DNA from: Stercorarius parasiticus | Taxonomy: Eukaryota > Chordata > Aves > Charadriiformes > Stercorariidae | Assembly: GCA_013396915.1 (NCBI GenBank) | Contig: VWZL01005008.1 | Span: 124,001 to 188,000 of the forward strand | Direction: 5' to 3' | DNA length: 64,000 bases | Position numbers and translations under genes: made by a program | Shown here: one piece after another, positions 62,509-64,000 of the stretch | Layout of the letters: the number at the start of each line of letters is the position of its first letter | Numbering within the stretch: the stretch's first letter is position 1 | Notes under the pieces: generated by a model | Seen by the model: the letters and a program-made list of their open reading frames with translations, nothing else | What the model was told of the DNA's origin: nothing | Database searches by the model: none

Positions 62509-64000
62509 CTATGGTGAAAGAATTTAACAAAAAATTAACAAGCAATTCTTAATAAAAGGGAACTCAGAAAAAGTCAAAGCTGGAGAAAGCATCACATACC
62601 CTACATGTTTGAATTCTTATGTTTTTTCCAGCCTGGGTCACACTCCTAGTTCAGCAAGTTTCTTATAAGCCCCATCCCTCATTCAATACAAATTCCAAAG
62701 TGGAAAGGACACCAGAGAGTCTCTTCCCTTCAGCCTCCCAATAAATACAGAGTAACTAAACAAACAGTTCTAGAGGTGTTTACCAAGCTCATTTCAAACT
62801 GTTTTTCTGGCTGTATCTGAACTGTCCCATAGACCAGCCAGGAAGAAAGAGCCATCCTCACCATCTCACTTACTGAAACATGCTTATGACCAGCTTTATG
62901 GTGGGCACCACTGCCTGTGGCAAGTCTCAATGGTCCCAGGGCTTAGAGCACCTCTGGGTACTTTGCATGGCCTCCAGCTACTCCCCATCTGCCCTACGGT
63001 GATGGAGGATGACAGCTTGAGAAGTATCGCCTCCCCAAACTCTTCCAAGGGCCAGGTGGGATCTGTAGACAGTCTGAGCTCATATTGAGTGCTGTCTCCT
63101 TACATGAACAGCAAGACAGGGTCCAGGCACCAGCTTGGCAGAGCACTGTCCCAAAATTCACATGCTTCAACAGGTCCACCTTGGACAAACCCCTAAGATC
63201 AAGACATTCAGAAGTATTCTGAGCCCTGACACAGAGTACCACCTCAAATCAACAAGGAGCACCACACAATTTCCTTGGGACCATCCACTCTGGAGGAAGT
63301 CATCTGAGACTGGCAGTCCACAGTTTGGAAGAGAGGACAGTAACAATTGCACTGTTCCTTTGGAAACCATTGCTGAAGGCAAAAGATTAGCAGAAGGTGT
63401 GGCTGGAAACAGAAATGCTCAACTTTGAGAAAAGTGAACGGATGCTGCACACAGGATAAAGATCTGCCCTATTTGCTAAATAGAAACAGAAGCAGTAGCT
63501 CTGCACAGAATGGCTGACAACATCATTGCCCCGGTTATTAACCTAGATGGCTCATCATGTGTACAGCCATCTGCCCACAGCTTAGCTTCAAGTCCCAGGT
63601 ATCTGAGGGAGAGCCCACAGGCTGCTGTGCCCACACAGAGCATGGCTGGAGCAGACAAATCCTGCGGCACTGCCGGCCCCGCATCCTCACGCTGCTGCCA
63701 AGGCTCGAAGCTTGGCCACCTCATTCCAGGCTGGCCACAGAACAAACACTTTAAAGTCTAAAATGTTCTATTTTCCGGCAGCAAAGAACAACAGTGGATA
63801 GAAAGAAATCTCTAACATGATATTTAGGAAACAGACCCCTTTATTTTTAAAGTACTACAACTGATCTGAAAAAATCATGTGTTTGCTATAGTAGAGGCAA
63901 ATAACTTGAGAGACCCACTATAAAATAAACAATTTCCCATTTTGATGTGGCATGGTGGTGGTAGAAAGCATAATTTTATCTGCTTTCACTGCACTGACCT
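62509..64000. other. No gene seen; right edge of the window
   Basis: Short ORFs on both strands overlap one another near 62.7-63.7 kb without coherent splice sites. The A+C excess of the right half continues, so this is probably intron of the same minus-strand unit. Confidence 0.45.

Noticed and set aside
1..64000. tRNA, rRNA, known microRNA, CRISPR or bacterial-type elements
   Set aside because: I looked for common microRNA mature sequences, clover-leaf patterns and regularly spaced direct repeats and found none. Nothing suggests prokaryotic or organellar DNA.

Overview
The window looks like ordinary vertebrate nuclear DNA, most likely from a bird. It is moderately AT-rich and CpG-poor, with long poly-T and poly-A tracts and short A/C-rich low-complexity stretches. 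I see no Alu, B1 or L1-like interspersed repeats, and no operons or closely packed long ORFs. I did not recognise a CR1 element or any named gene, so species and locus stay open. There is one assembly gap (26611-26700) and one isolated N (3850).

The clearest large-scale structure is a tail-to-tail (convergent) arrangement centred near 42.38 kb. A plus-strand AATAAA (42348-42353) with a T/GT-rich downstream element faces a minus-strand AATAAA (42407-42412). In the lines I sampled by eye, base composition also flips there: T over A and G over C on the plus strand to the left, A over T and C over G to the right. That is the pattern expected of two opposed transcription units. A degenerate A/C-rich minisatellite of about 1 kb, containing seven CACGTG sites, lies just upstream of the plus-strand site.

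Left part (1 to about 41 kb): no confident coding gene. It reads as intronic or intergenic DNA of a plus-strand unit. Several AT-rich, repeat-free, motif-dense blocks look like conserved enhancers: around 2.7-3.7, 10.6-11.0, 21.1-22.1, 27.9-28.5, 29.0-29.4, 34.6-34.9 and 37.1-37.6 kb. There is also a small CpG cluster at 2.82-2.95 kb. A 46-codon membrane-protein-like ORF with its own AATAAA sits at 17.97-18.11 kb. Candidate plus-strand exons lie at 5.4, 9.6 and 39.0 kb. A pyrimidine-rich, skew-inverted block at 31.9-32.8 kb looks inserted.

Right part (42.4-64 kb): read on the minus strand it holds a series of candidate short exons between 50.46 and 62.51 kb. Each has plausible splice sites and one open frame, and many neighbouring pairs join in phase. 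If real, they are one multi-exon gene transcribed leftwards, with a long 3' tail ending near 42.39 kb and possible earlier poly(A) sites at 43.6, 46.06 and 47.58 kb. I recognise no protein family. T-rich strands give Leu-rich translations by chance, so these exons are hypotheses, not calls.

I found no evidence for an undescribed defence, mobile or enzymatic system. The most interesting items are the convergent poly(A) junction with its E-box minisatellite, the compact 46-codon ORF, the regulatory-looking block at 21.1-22.1 kb and the unexplained block at 31.9-32.8 kb.
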